This document shows positions 29,730 through 39,590 of a stretch of 64,000 nucleotides of DNA, piece by piece. Both the position numbers and the translations under genes were made by a program. Under the pieces are notes generated by a model. That model ran no database searches, was not told the DNA's origin, and saw nothing but the letters and a program-made list of their open reading frames with translations. The stretch lies in NCBI RefSeq assembly GCF_918797525.1, contig NZ_OU963893.1, forward strand, positions 930,001 through 994,000. The letters are read 5' to 3'. How positions within the stretch are numbered: position 1 is the first letter of the stretch; each line of letters starts with the position of its first letter. The DNA is from an unidentified bacterial endosymbiont (lineage in GTDB: Bacteria; Pseudomonadota; Gammaproteobacteria; Enterobacterales; Enterobacteriaceae).

Positions 29730-31969
29730 CTAGAACATCTTGCGTAAACGCAGGCTAAAGGTATGCGTCTGGTAGCGCGCGCCCGCCTGAAGATCATAGC
29801 GAGCATCCAGGTTCAGCGTATTTTCGCTGTAGAGCGTACTACCAACGGTAACGCTAGCCATATCCTCTACCGGCGCGGCGCCTCGGGAGATAAAACCGGT
29901 TTCACCCACCGTATCTGCGGCGTAAGTCGCATGGCTGCTGGCCTGACGATTATCGTACTGGTGCAGCCAGGTCACCTGAGCAAACGGCGTCAGGTTACCC
30001 AGTCCCGTAGAGAACGTTTTCTCAATGCGGGTACCGATTTCGCTGACAACCGACTGCGTGTGACTGCTGCTAACGTCGAGTGCCATACCGCTACCACCCG
30101 TTTCTTTATAGCCATCCACATGTTGGTAGCCGTAAGTCAGGCCGGCATGCGGCGTAAGTATCACGTTAGCCGGCAGTCTGAGCGGGTAACCTAACTCACT
30201 CTGCAGGGTGATGGACTGACCGTTGAATTTACCGTTAGCCGAGCCGGAGAAACCGGTAAAGTCAGCCCGACGCACGGCGCTGTAGCTCTGACGGTTGAGG
30301 CCAGCGGACAGGTTCAGATACCCGGGATTGCCCGCGTATCCCGCGTAGCCAATCACACCATAGTTATCCGCAGTTGAGGTGTTGCCGCTGAGGTTATCTT
30401 TGCCACGCACGGAGGTGTTGCTATAGTTCAGCGCGGCGCCCATTCGCCAGTCATCAGCCAGGGCGCGATCGGCCCCGAGGATCAACCCGCCAAATTTAGC
30501 CGTGTAACCACTTACCTCTGCAGTGCTGTCCTGGTGGGCATAATCGCCAAACGGCTGGCCCCAGACTATCCAGTTGCTTTCGTAATCATCACCGGTTGCA
30601 ACCCCACTTGCGCCAGCGCTGCTCGGGTTACGTACTGCATCAATATGAGCGCCAACTACCGCCTGCGCCGTTGACGTTGCGATTGCCGCAGCCAAACGGG
30701 TGTTGAGGTTTTGCGCAGCCGACAGACGCTCGCCAACACGGTTTGCTTCCCGCTCCCCTTTAATCGCCAGAGAGGCGTTATAAAGCTCAAGCAACTGCGG
30801 TGAAGCGATCCCTGTGTAATTTGCGAGGCCACCCAGAGCCGCTTTCGCCCCTGGCATCGTTGCAAGTACCGGTCGGGTCGGTTCCGGCGTGACCACCGGC
30901 GGTGTGACAACAGGTTCAGTCCCTAACGTTATGACCAGCGTTTTACTGACGCCGTCATCGTACACCGACCCTTTAACCGCCCCGGCATAACCAACGGCTT
31001 TATAATTTAGTTGCTCTGCGTTGAACTGAGAGTTCGCCCCTGCGGCGCTAACGACCACGTAGCGCTGCCCATCGGCAAAATTGTAGGTACTACCGGTGCG
31101 CAGCAGATTTACATGTGATCCGGCATCGATCGTCGCATTGCCGCTCACGTTCAGCCGCCCATAGCCGAAATCGCGCTGTGTGCTGCCATCCGCCGCGACC
31201 AGGTCTGAAATGCCAGAGATAAGGGTCGCTGCTGCATTCTGGTGATAATCGCCGGAGATGCTGATGTTATTGTTGACCTGCAGGGTCGCGGCATCGTTGA
31301 GCACGCGTCCACTTACTGCACTGATATTATCGTTGAGCACCAACGCACCGGAACCCAATATCACATCTGAACGAGTGATGGTGATATTACCGATACCCGT
31401 TAACCCGGTTAAAGTACCAGCAGCGGCCGTGCCACCGTTAATGATTAACGGCATTGAACTCGTGGAGTAAATATCACCAGATACCATGCCGCTATTGGTC
31501 AGCGTGATGCTGGAGCTGGCGTTAGTATCGTTGTGGATATAAAGCGCATAAGTACCGCCGGTTAAAGTGCCCTTGTTGACAATGGTGGTGGCTGGGTTGA
31601 GGTTGCTATAGCTTGAGAGGTAAATACCGGCGTAATTAGCGGAAATCGTCCCGTTGTTAATGATGTCGACGACACGCTCGTTGCTGGAACTATTCGAAGA
31701 GATCCCGTAATCATTGGCCGTGAGACTTCCGTTGTTTTCAAGGGCGTCAATATTGCCATAGTTAGTAATGCCCCAGGCACCCCCCTTAATTTCATTGTCA
31801 TTAATAAGGCTATGGACAGTTCCCCGGTAAATAACTGCCCCATTAGTAAAGAATTCAGCGAGCCATTACTGATTGTCCCTGTATTATGCAGTTTATCTAT
31901 AGTGCCGCTATTAAAAATTGCACCGTTTTGGTCCGGTATCAGTATGAAATTATTATTGTTTTTTTCCAT
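29730..31969 (-). pseudogene. Type V autotransporter, frameshifted and lacking a signal peptide
   Basis: The 3' part (29730-31487 and upstream in the same frame to about 31850) encodes a repetitive passenger (INNGTISANYAGIYLS-type units), a proline linker (TPPVVTPEPTRP) and a C-terminal outer-membrane beta-barrel ending in Phe (SLRLRKMF). The frame continues upstream past 31487 through NNGSLTANDYGI and TNGAVIYRGTVHS. Near 31848-31856 it shifts by one base into the frame that starts at 31969 (MEKNNNNFILIPDQNG). Neither frame has an export signal. The gene therefore appears broken twice: a frameshift and loss of the 5' end. Confidence 0.75.
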
Positions 31970-32158
31970 GGTGAGCCGCCACATAGTTGCGATAGTGTGA
32001 AGTTGCAGATGCAATATTTTCGGATTGGTCCGATATTGTTGGGGCGAAGAATATACAGTTTGTTGCAGAAGACAATAAGCTCTGTTTAATTATTTTAGAA
32101 TAAAGCAAAGCCCTGTATTTTATGGTGATTTTAATTTTACTTAAGGCTCATTGATGTT

Positions 32159-33001
32159 ATGCAAATAAAGCCCCGGGTAGTCTTCAGTGGCGTATTGATT
32201 CATTTATCTTTTTTATTTGCAGGCTGTGTTTCGGTAGTTTATCGTGGCGAAGCAAAGCGGATTGCCCGCGCATCTGGTCTGAACAGTGAATATATTGCGG
32301 TGAATTCTTTCCCGTTAGCCACATGGAGCCGTTTTATTGCACCTGTTACATCCATTCGTGTGTATATCGAAGGTGATGGTTTCGCCTGGAGAAGCCGCCA
32401 ACATCCCTCTGACGATCCTACGCCGCACCAGCCAACAGGGCTGCGTCTTACCGCTGCCGACCCGCAGGCAAACGTGCTGTACCTTGCCCGTCCCTGCCAG
32501 TTTATAGCCACGCCGTTCCCTGGCGTTTGTGAGGAGAAATAGTGGACCAGTGACCGTTTTGCACCTCCCGTAATTGACGCTATGAATGAGGGCGTAAACC
32601 TAATTACCAGACGTTATCCGGGCGTAAAACTCGATGTAGTGGGCTATTCGGGCGGGGGAAATATTGCAGCGCTGCTTGCCTCTCACCGCACGGATGTGCA
32701 GTCATTACGCACCGTTGCCGGTAACCTTGACGTTGACTGGGTCAACCGGCTGCACGATGTGACGCCAATGCCGAATGCGCTTAGCGCCATACACAGTGCC
32801 AGGCAGTTGCACAAACTACCCCAGCTTCATTTCAGCGGAGGAGCTGATGAAATAGTGCCTGCTGGTGTCGCCAGGCGTTTTAAGCAGGCCGTTGGGGGAC
32901 GTTGTGTGCGGGTGAAGGTGGTAGAGGGAATGGCACACGGTTCCGACTGGGGGGCCATTTGGCCGCAATTATTACGTGAGGAAATGCCAGGATGCCAATG
33001 A
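32159..33001 (+). pseudogene. Alpha/beta-hydrolase lipoprotein interrupted by an amber codon
   Basis: A single frame runs from 32159 to 33001 with one TAG at 32540-32542 (codon 128). The N terminus is a lipoprotein signal (lipobox LFAGC, Cys23). After the stop the frame continues as WTSDRFAPPVIDAMNEGV and contains the nucleophile elbow VGYSGGG and a C-terminal catalytic His candidate in GMAHGSDWG, with Asp in GGADEIVP. The full 280-codon gene would be an envelope-anchored serine hydrolase of unknown substrate. An internal ATG at 32582 could give only a truncated protein. Confidence 0.75.
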
Positions 33002-33467
33002 TGATAGCAGTCTAAATTAAATTCTCCGCGCAGTTAAATCCCTCGCGGAAAAGCAATACTGTTTCGCGTTGAATACATACTGGAATATTTGAATTGTCAC
33101 TATTGCATCTCACATCAGCAAGACCGTCAAAAGAGTCTGTAGATATCGTTAATCTGTTCTTTTTCATATTGGTGTGTGTGCAACTACATGATCAATAAGT
33201 TTTTTGTATATTTATTGCATTTTTTATAGTTCCTTTGAATGTATCTGATTGCTGGTTATACGGGAACCACTAAATTTATTCAGATATTGATAACCTGATC
33301 ACTATTACAGCATTAAAAAAAGTTTATTTTTGGATTGTCGTTTCATCTGGTATAGGATTTTCTTATTTCTGATTATAAGAGGAGGTTGCCTTATTTAAAG
33401 GGCGGATTGCTGTCTGTTTTAATAATGCTTATTTTAATCTGATCATTTGTCAATAAAGGAAACGAAA
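33002..33467. other. AT-rich intergenic region upstream of the PixA-family gene
   Basis: About 470 bases of low-GC DNA with no supported ORF. The AAAGGAAAC ribosome site of the next gene lies at its right end. The AT richness suggests H-NS silencing, but that is inference. Confidence 0.4.
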
Positions 33468-34031
33468 ATGGATACGGAAGACAAAAGCATTGTCAATGCA
33501 AGTAATATGTTTATTTATGTGCATGCGTTAATTGATACTGATCGTATTAGAAAAAAATATCCGGTACTCAGTCAGGATAAAAATAATCCAACCTGGATTA
33601 ATGATACAAGTTTGATCCAATTGACTGTATCAGATTGTCGTGAAGTTATTTCAGGGCAAGGGACTGCGAATCTGAAATTTAAAGCTAATGTTAACGACAT
33701 AGTTTCATTTACGGGAATGTCTGTATACGCCAACTCAGATGATGCTGCAATTGTATATAAAATAGAACATGTTAGAGGTGATCGGGTATTTAATCCGTTT
33801 CGGCAAAATATCTTTATCCGAAAGGAGGCCGTTATTCCTGATGTGAATTCCGCTGACGGTTTACCCGCGAAATATAAGGAAATGACATTTAGTCAATTTA
33901 GCTCCTCTATTTCTAAATCTGGTTCGGAAGATTTCACTATTAATTTTGCTCTCTATAAGCTTGATGGCTTAGGACAACGGCAGATATTGGTTGGTTATGG
34001 CCGTCTTGATCCAACTATCGTTGTCAATTAA
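33468..34031 (+). CDS. AidA/PixA-family inclusion-body protein
   Basis: 187 residues from the ATG at 33468 (AAGGAA upstream). The N-terminal pattern MFIYVHALIDTDRIRKKYP followed by DKNNPTWINDTSLIQLTVS is typical of the PixA inclusion-body protein family (Xenorhabdus PixA, Ralstonia AidA). The middle section IVSFTGMSVYANSDDAAIVYKI fits the same fold. Members are abundant, density-regulated cytoplasmic proteins of unclear role. It stands alone in AT-rich DNA with no partner gene nearby. Confidence 0.85.
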   Translation: MDTEDKSIVNASNMFIYVHALIDTDRIRKKYPVLSQDKNNPTWINDTSLIQLTVSDCREVISGQGTANLKFKANVNDIVSFTGMSVYANSDDAAIVYKIEHVRGDRVFNPFRQNIFIRKEAVIPDVNSADGLPAKYKEMTFSQFSSSISKSGSEDFTINFALYKLDGLGQRQILVGYGRLDPTIVVN

Positions 34032-34345
34032 TGAATGGAGACAATGCCTTCGGGCGGTAACCTTGCTTAATCTTTGAAACAGGCATCGCAATAGCGATAA
34101 AGGTACACTTCAACCATAGATCGTCAGCGTCACACACCTCATTTTTCCAGGTACATGTGCGTTGACTTTCCTCGCTCAGCCCAGTCACTTAATAAAGTAA
34201 GTGGCTGGGCATTCGTGTCTGTGGCAGGCCACCATGTTTATCGTTGTCTCCGGGTAAACTGAGCATGAAGGTAGCTACTGCAAAACCAAAAATTTGTTGA
34301 CTCAGAGAGCGAACTCCCCCGCCTAAGCGAGGATTATAAATAAGT

Positions 34346-34364
34346 GCTGCCCGGAGTCGGAAAC
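34346..34364 (+). repeat. Weak copy of the tRNA-Phe 3'-end attachment core
   Basis: GCTGCCCGGAGTCGGAAAC matches 16 of 19 bases of the pheV 3' end at 52179, in the same orientation. It lies 2 bases from a decayed gene and about 0.4 kb beyond the integrase remnant. It could be an old attachment site or chance. Confidence 0.35.
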
Positions 34365-34366
34365 AA

Positions 34367-34715
34367 TCAATTACTTACTAATTTGATTTCTATTGAAATT
34401 TCTTCTGCTACTTTCGGATCTTGATTAAATAAATACTCGATTCCAGATACTGAACCCATCGACATGTTTTCACGTGACGTTACGAATAAAATTGTGTAGT
34501 ACAGGATCAGAAAAAAACTGCTGTGCGTCTCTTTGGTAGTCAGGCTTTTCCTGTAACTCATTATGAATAGATTCCAGTATTTCACAGGTAACTGTATCGC
34601 TCCTTTCCAGATCAAAAGTAATTACTGCATCGGTAAGTAATGAATCGCCACGGATAATCTAGACACTTCCGAGCCGTTGATAATATTGATTTTCGTATTC
34701 AGTAAGCTTGTTCAT
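34367..34715 (-). pseudogene. Decayed small gene of unknown function
   Basis: From an ATG at 34715 the frame reads MNKLTEYENQYYQRLGSV, hits TAG at 34659-34661, continues as IIRGDSLLTDAVITFDLE to about NFIRNV, then must shift frame to continue as ENMSMGSVSGIEYLFNQDP to the stop at 34367. The reconstructed protein is about 115 residues, acidic, small and soluble, like many immunity or antitoxin proteins, but no family is recognised. Confidence 0.4.
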
Positions 34716-34739
34716 GGAGTGCGCACCAGCAAACATGAA

Positions 34740-35263
34740 AACGGACTCTGCGGTAATTTCTTTTATCTGCTCCGGCAGGCATTTCAGGGGCGGGGTGATG
34801 TTGGGCCACAACCGGGGCCATGACGATCCCCCTGCTGTACCGCGTGGCGCATGATTTTGGTCAGATACTGGCGCACCCGCCCGGCAACGTCCATTGCGCC
34901 AATATCAGGAAAGACGTAGCGCTTCAGGCAGGTCATGATCTTGTCGGCGTGGTCTTCTAATCATAACTTAAGGCAACTGGTGTGCCACGCGGTGGCGATA
35001 AATTTAAACGTGCGAGATTCATCTATCGCAGCTTTTTCCGCCTTGCGGGGCAGGGAAGGGCAAACACCCGATACCAGCAACTTACGCGCTGCATCGCGCT
35101 TTTCGCGGGCTTCCGCCAGCGTAACCTGTGGGTAGGGGCCAAAGGCCAGACGATTTTCCTTACCTTCAAAACGGTAGCGGAAATACCATAGCTTAGAGCC
35201 GCTGGCGGATATCGTCAGGTACAGGCCTTGTGAGTCGGTGAGCTTGTAGAATTTTGCTGTCAT
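34740..35263 (-). pseudogene. P4-type tyrosine integrase, truncated and deleted
   Basis: From 35263 the protein reads like the N-terminal DUF4102 arm-binding domain of P4-family integrases (KLTDSQGLYLTISASGSK, WYFRYRFEGKENRLAFGPYP, TLAEAREKRDAARKLL). The frame breaks near 34961. Farther on, the core-binding part is found as RYVFPDIGAMDVAG, then after an apparent deletion RVRQYLTKIMRHAVQQG. The catalytic domain with its Arg/His/Tyr residues is missing. Such integrases use tRNA 3' ends, and the gene begins 161 bases from a tRNA-Phe-like attachment core, pointing away from it, which is the usual layout. Confidence 0.85.
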
Positions 35264-35423
35264 ATGAGGGTCTCTTCATTCATCGAACTGAATGACCCGC
35301 AATCTGACCCCAAATTTTCCGGATACCTGGAGATAAATAGATACGTGTCTGGAAAGGTTTTTAGGCTAACCTGTTGAATTTAATACACGATGGGATTCTT
35401 AAAGAAGCATAAAAACAGAAAAG

Positions 35424-35442
35424 TGGTGCCGGACTCGGAATC
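35424..35442 (+). repeat. Attachment-site copy of the tRNA-Phe 3' end
   Basis: TGGTGCCGGACTCGGAATC equals the 3' end of pheV (TGGTGCCCGGACTCGGAATC at 52177-52196) except for one missing C, in the same orientation. It is placed between the start of the integrase remnant and the Fic gene. It is read as an att site left by integration at pheV. Confidence 0.8.
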
Positions 35443-35582
35443 ATATCCACGATTAACATGCTGTTTGTTATTGGTTTTGTTGGTGTTTCTCGCAAACAGC
35501 GCCCCCACTAAAGCCCCCACAAGAAATCACTATATTTGTGTGATGGTTATCACGAAAAATCATTCTTTTGCGAGTGGGGCTT

Positions 35583-35656
35583 CGTTATATGTGGAGTCAG
35601 GTCCACACATAACGGTATGAGGTCCACATATAGTGGATAGAACTCCACACATAACG
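35583..35656. promoter_or_regulatory. Cluster of four operator-like 13-bp repeats upstream of fic
   Basis: Unit TCCACAYATAACG. Copy 1 is inverted (35583-35595); copies 2, 3 and 4 are direct (35602-35614, 35623-35635 variant TCCACATATAGTG, 35644-35656). The three direct copies start exactly 21 bases apart, two turns of the helix, so a protein could bind them on one face. Copies 1 and 2 form an inverted repeat. They lie 200-275 bases before the Fic gene. The Fic protein ends in a winged-helix-like domain and might bind them itself. Confidence 0.65.
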
Positions 35657-35858
35657 GTTCTAAACAATCCATACTGCATTACGCAATCAAAGCCCCGTCT
35701 CCCTTCGAATTGAACATCTTTCAAACTTACATTTGATATGTTTGAACAAAGGTTTTGAGATAATCAGAAACGATATTATTTCTAATATATAGATTATATT
35801 AGTATTTTTGCTATACTTTTGAGATACCGTCATGCACCAGTTGAGATAACTAAACATC

Positions 35859-37001
35859 ATGGCTCAATTTAATCACTTTGAACTCTCGCTTCTGAACCCC
35901 AGCTTTGACTCCCCTTTGGTCGATGCGCTGACGGAGCTGGAGTTACTCCGGCACCTGCGGCTGGAAACCGATGTTCACCCTATCCTGTTTGCGCAGTTGA
36001 AGGCCGTTTTCCACATGCTTGAGAGTCTTGGCTCTGCAAGGATTGAGGGAAACCACACCACGCTTGCCGACTATGTTGAAAGTAAGGTTGAAGGAACGCA
36101 GAGTTCGACGGACCAGCTTAAAGAAATCAACAATATTGAAGCTGCGATGGAGTACATAGACGAATACCTGAACGATGGCGATGCGATAACGGAGTATTTT
36201 ATCCGCGAGTTGCATAGTCTGGCAGTAGTCGGCTTGCAACAGGAAGGCGACAGAACGCCCGGCGCATATCGGCAACATAACGTCAGCATTGCTCAGTCTG
36301 ACCATTTGCCGCCGGACCACATCCGCGTTGCTGATTATATGGCGGAACTGACTGCCTTCATTAACCGTGCCGATAAGCCAAAGTACGATCTGATGAAGAT
36401 TGCACTGGTGCATCACCGCTTTGGCTGGATACATCCCTTTGGCAATGGTAATGGCAGAACGGTCAGACTGCTGACCTATGCGTTGCTTATCAAATATGGT
36501 TTTAATGTTCAGACTGGCGGGAGGGTTCTCAATCCGACAGCGGTATTCTGTAACGATCGTGAACGCTATTACGCCATGCTTTCTTTAGCCGATAAGGGAA
36601 CAGAGCAGGGGCTGGAAAAATGGTGTTTATATGTGCTTTCGGGGATCTCCTCTGAGCTGAAGAAAGTTGATCAACTGACAAACCACGCTTTTCTGAGTGA
36701 AAAAATCCTGCATCCGGCTATCGATTTTTCATCGGAGAGAGGATTGATAAACCCGCTGGAATCGAAGGTTCTGAAACGTGCCGTCGAACTGGGAACGATA
36801 AAAGCGGGCGATCTCCGCGCCGTTTTGCCAGACCTGAAACCGACGCAGGTGACTTATCAGCTTGGTAAGTTGATTGAGCGGGGACTGCTCCAGCCAGTAG
36901 AAGAAGGGGCTCGTACCTATACGGCGAAATTTTCTAACTCGTATCTGATACGTGGGGTGATTAAGGTACTGCGGGAAGAAGGGTTTATTCCTGATTTGTA
37001 A
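35859..37001 (+). CDS. Fic-family protein with C-terminal winged helix
   Basis: 380 residues. An N-terminal inhibitory helix motif, SARIEGN (59-65), fits the (S/T)xxxE(G/N) rule of class II Fic proteins, where Glu63 blocks the ATP gamma-phosphate. The Fic core reads [12 protein letters not shown] (192-203): the catalytic His192 and Arg203 are present but Asn196 stands where most AMPylators have the metal-binding Asp or Glu. Residues about 300-365 look like a winged helix ([38 protein letters not shown]). Expected activity is AMP transfer or de-AMPylation on a protein target, or a regulatory role; the target is unknown. Confidence 0.88.
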   Translation: MAQFNHFELSLLNPSFDSPLVDALTELELLRHLRLETDVHPILFAQLKAVFHMLESLGSARIEGNHTTLADYVESKVEGTQSSTDQLKEINNIEAAMEYIDEYLNDGDAITEYFIRELHSLAVVGLQQEGDRTPGAYRQHNVSIAQSDHLPPDHIRVADYMAELTAFINRADKPKYDLMKIALVHHRFGWIHPFGNGNGRTVRLLTYALLIKYGFNVQTGGRVLNPTAVFCNDRERYYAMLSLADKGTEQGLEKWCLYVLSGISSELKKVDQLTNHAFLSEKILHPAIDFSSERGLINPLESKVLKRAVELGTIKAGDLRAVLPDLKPTQVTYQLGKLIERGLLQPVEEGARTYTAKFSNSYLIRGVIKVLREEGFIPDL

Positions 37002-37153
37002 GCTTAGAGGTGGTTAATTTTACGGCAGCCAATGATAATGGCATTATCGTCATATATTCTTGTTAGATGAATTAGGAATATCTGAATAGTTATTCGGCCA
37101 GATAGATGGCGATGGACAATGTTGAAGTCATTCTCTTCAAAGAAATGTCGGGA

Positions 37154-38462
37154 GACTATAATTTAAATTGTGTATCTGCCTGTTTTTGATATGTTCACTT
37201 CAACAACGAAACAGGTAAATTATGGGCGAAAAGAAACTCAAAGCGCTGGCGGCTGAACTGGCTAAGGGCATTAAAACTGAAGCTGATCTTAACCAGTTTT
37301 CTCGTATGCTGACGAAGCTAACCGTCGAAACAGCGTTAAATGCTGAGCTGACTGACCATCTCGGGCATGAGAAAAATGTCCCTAAATCCGGCTCGAACAC
37401 CCGCAATGGCTACACATCAAAAACTCTGCTTTGCGATGACGGCGAGATCGAACTGAACACGCCGCGTGACCGTGAAAACACCTTCGAACCTCAGCTGATT
37501 AAGAAGCACCAGACGCGTATTACGCAGATGGACAGCCAGATTTTGTCCCTGTACGCCAAAGGCATGACCACGCGAGAAATCGTCGCCACCTTCAAAGAGA
37601 TGTACGATGCCGATGTGTCGCCCACGCTGATATCTAAGGTCACCGACGCCGTAAAAGAGCAGGTCACCGAGTGGCAAAACCGACAACTGGATGCGCTGTA
37701 TCCCATTGTTTATATGGACTGTATTGTCGTGAAAGTTCGCCAGAATGGCAGTGTGATAAACAAAGCCGTCTTCCTGGCGCTGGGTATCAACACCGAAGGC
37801 CAGAAAGAATTGCTGGGTATGTGGCTGGCCGAAAATGAAGGCGCAAAGTTCTGGCTGAGTGTGCTGACGGAACTGAAAATCGAGGCCTTCAGGACATCCT
37901 GATAGCCTGCGTGGACGGACTGAAGGGCTTCCCGGATGCGATAAACAGCGTCTACCCGCAGACCCATATCCAGCTGTGTATCATCCATATGGTACGTAAC
38001 AGCCTGAAATACGTGTCCTGGAAGGACTACAAAGCCGTCACCAGCGGACTGAAGGCGGTTTATCAGGCTCCGACCGAAGAGGCAGCGCTGATAGCGTTGG
38101 ATGCGTTCGCGGGTGAGTGGGACGACAAGTATCCACAAATCAGCAAAAGCTGGCGTGCGCACTGGGAAAACCTGAATACGTTCTTCGGCTACCCGCCGGA
38201 TATCCGCAAGGCCATCTACACCACGAACGCGATAGAATCGCTGAACAGCGTGATCCGGGCTGCGATTAAAAAACGTAAAGTGTTCCCGACAGATGACTCG
38301 GTGCGGAAGGTTATTTATCTGGCGATCAAGGATGCGTCGAAAAAATGGAGTATGCCGATCCAGAACTGGCGTCTGGCGATGAGTCGCTTTATTATTGAGT
38401 TCGGTGACCGCCTGAGCGATTACCTTTAACGAGTGGGCAGTTACACAGAATTACTTACAGGC
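37154..38462 (+). mobile_element. IS256-family insertion sequence
   Basis: Imperfect inverted ends (37154-37181 and 38435-38462, 19 of 28 positions paired) bound the transposase region, about 1.3 kb, the family's usual size. No target duplication is seen in the eight bases outside either end, so it is old or one flank was lost. It separates the Fic gene from the fimbrial operon. Confidence 0.75.
37222..38429 (+). pseudogene. IS256-family transposase, frameshifted
   Basis: Two frames together make a complete 402-residue DDE transposase. Frame 1 (37222 to about 37876) starts MGEKKLKALAAELAKG and includes MDCIVVKVRQNG with the first catalytic Asp. Frame 2 continues from DILIACVDGLKGFPDAI (second Asp) to the end with TTNAIESLNSVIR (Glu). 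Restoring one A in the run CTGAAAATCGAGG near 37872-37876 gives LKNRGLQDIL, the family sequence, so a one-base deletion is the likely cause. The family normally uses one ORF, so this is not programmed. Confidence 0.85.
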
Positions 38463-38588
38463 TCTTCATTCGCATATTCCCTGATATGTCCTGAGTCCAG
38501 GAGCGATTGAAACGTGCCCGTACTGTACAATCTGTTTTTTATATGACCACCATTCAGGGCCGCGTGCAGGTTGTTCGGCATATTCTCG

Positions 38589-39548
38589 CTACTGATAGGT
38601 CAACGTCATTGTCACCACAGCAGAAACCTGGCCGCCATTTACGCTGTCTGCGACCTGGATATACTGGACACTGAAATTTTCAAAAACACCGTTAATATTC
38701 CCTGGGACTAACTGAGGCTGCCCCAGTTGAACGGGCGTACCCGATGAGGTATTCACAATCTGAAATCCCACGCCGGTATCAGCCCCGTGGTCAGGAATAA
38801 TGATGTTGCCACTCGTGACCGTGTTGGCATCGAAGCTGATAAAGTTTTGCGAAACAACATTCTCCGATATAATACTGAGCGGTATTACGGTTCTGCCCGC
38901 AACAGAACCCGGACCCTGTAAGTCAGTTGATAATATCGGAGGCAAGGTGACATTTACGTTATCAGTGGTCAGGTAGACAGGAATATATATTCCTGTACCT
39001 GAAATTACCACTCTCCAGACGACCTGCCCAGCTTCATTCGAAACCTCATATATTGGCTGCCTGTAAGCTCCGGAAAACGGCAGTGAGTTTCCTGCGCTCG
39101 TTGTCGTTACCACACCATATGCGTGGCCGCCCGTAATTTCACGAATGGAATCAGTTCCTATGGAGTTGGCGGATAAGAAACGTGAATTTCCGTTGCTGGT
39201 GATGACTATAATCCGGTCCCAGTTAGATGAGATAAAACCCGCCTCGCTACTAGTTAAATAAACGGCAAAGCGCCGTAGAACCGGCAGATGACTGGTAAAC
39301 CATAAGACCGGGGTAAGGCGGCATCCGGCATCATCGCCTAACACAACAGAAGGATATTCTATTTTAACAACTTTAAGTATACCAGGGTTAATATCTGGGG
39401 TGAACACAACCTCCCCCATATCAATGACCTGTTCCTGCAGTGCCACCGGAAGGCATTCAGCGTTAGCCGCGCCAGTTACCATTATTAATACACTTGCAGC
39501 CACCGCCTTCAAAAATGCCAGCCTGGCACAGAGACCTGATATTACCAT
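38589..39548 (-). CDS. Fimbrial tip adhesin, last gene of chaperone-usher operon
   Basis: 319 residues with a signal peptide ending GAANA. It is larger than a pilin: an N-terminal region (about 30-190) likely to be the receptor-binding lectin-type domain and a C-terminal pilin-like domain (about 200-319) ending VSAVVTMTLTYQ, the pattern used for donor-strand capture by the chaperone. The N-terminal domain resembles no adhesin I can name, so the receptor is unknown. It lies 42 bases after the usher, and the IS256 element begins 126 bases downstream. Confidence 0.8.
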   Translation of the reverse strand: MVISGLCARLAFLKAVAASVLIMVTGAANAECLPVALQEQVIDMGEVVFTPDINPGILKVVKIEYPSVVLGDDAGCRLTPVLWFTSHLPVLRRFAVYLTSSEAGFISSNWDRIIVITSNGNSRFLSANSIGTDSIREITGGHAYGVVTTTSAGNSLPFSGAYRQPIYEVSNEAGQVVWRVVISGTGIYIPVYLTTDNVNVTLPPILSTDLQGPGSVAGRTVIPLSIISENVVSQNFISFDANTVTSGNIIIPDHGADTGVGFQIVNTSSGTPVQLGQPQLVPGNINGVFENFSVQYIQVADSVNGGQVSAVVTMTLTYQ

Positions 39549-39590
39549 CTTTAGTTTCCTTATAAGCTAATCTGATTCCGGAGTATTCCC

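Noticed and set aside
35390..35620. 76-codon ORF across the attachment-site copy
   Set aside because: It contains the att core and low-complexity sequence, with no family and no convincing ribosome site.
35583..35656. CRISPR-like repeats
   Set aside because: Units are 13 bases, partly inverted, with short AT-rich gaps and no cas genes; an operator array explains them better.
37870..37915. Programmed frameshift in the IS256-family transposase
   Set aside because: This family uses a single ORF; restoring one A in the run gives the family sequence, so it is a mutation.
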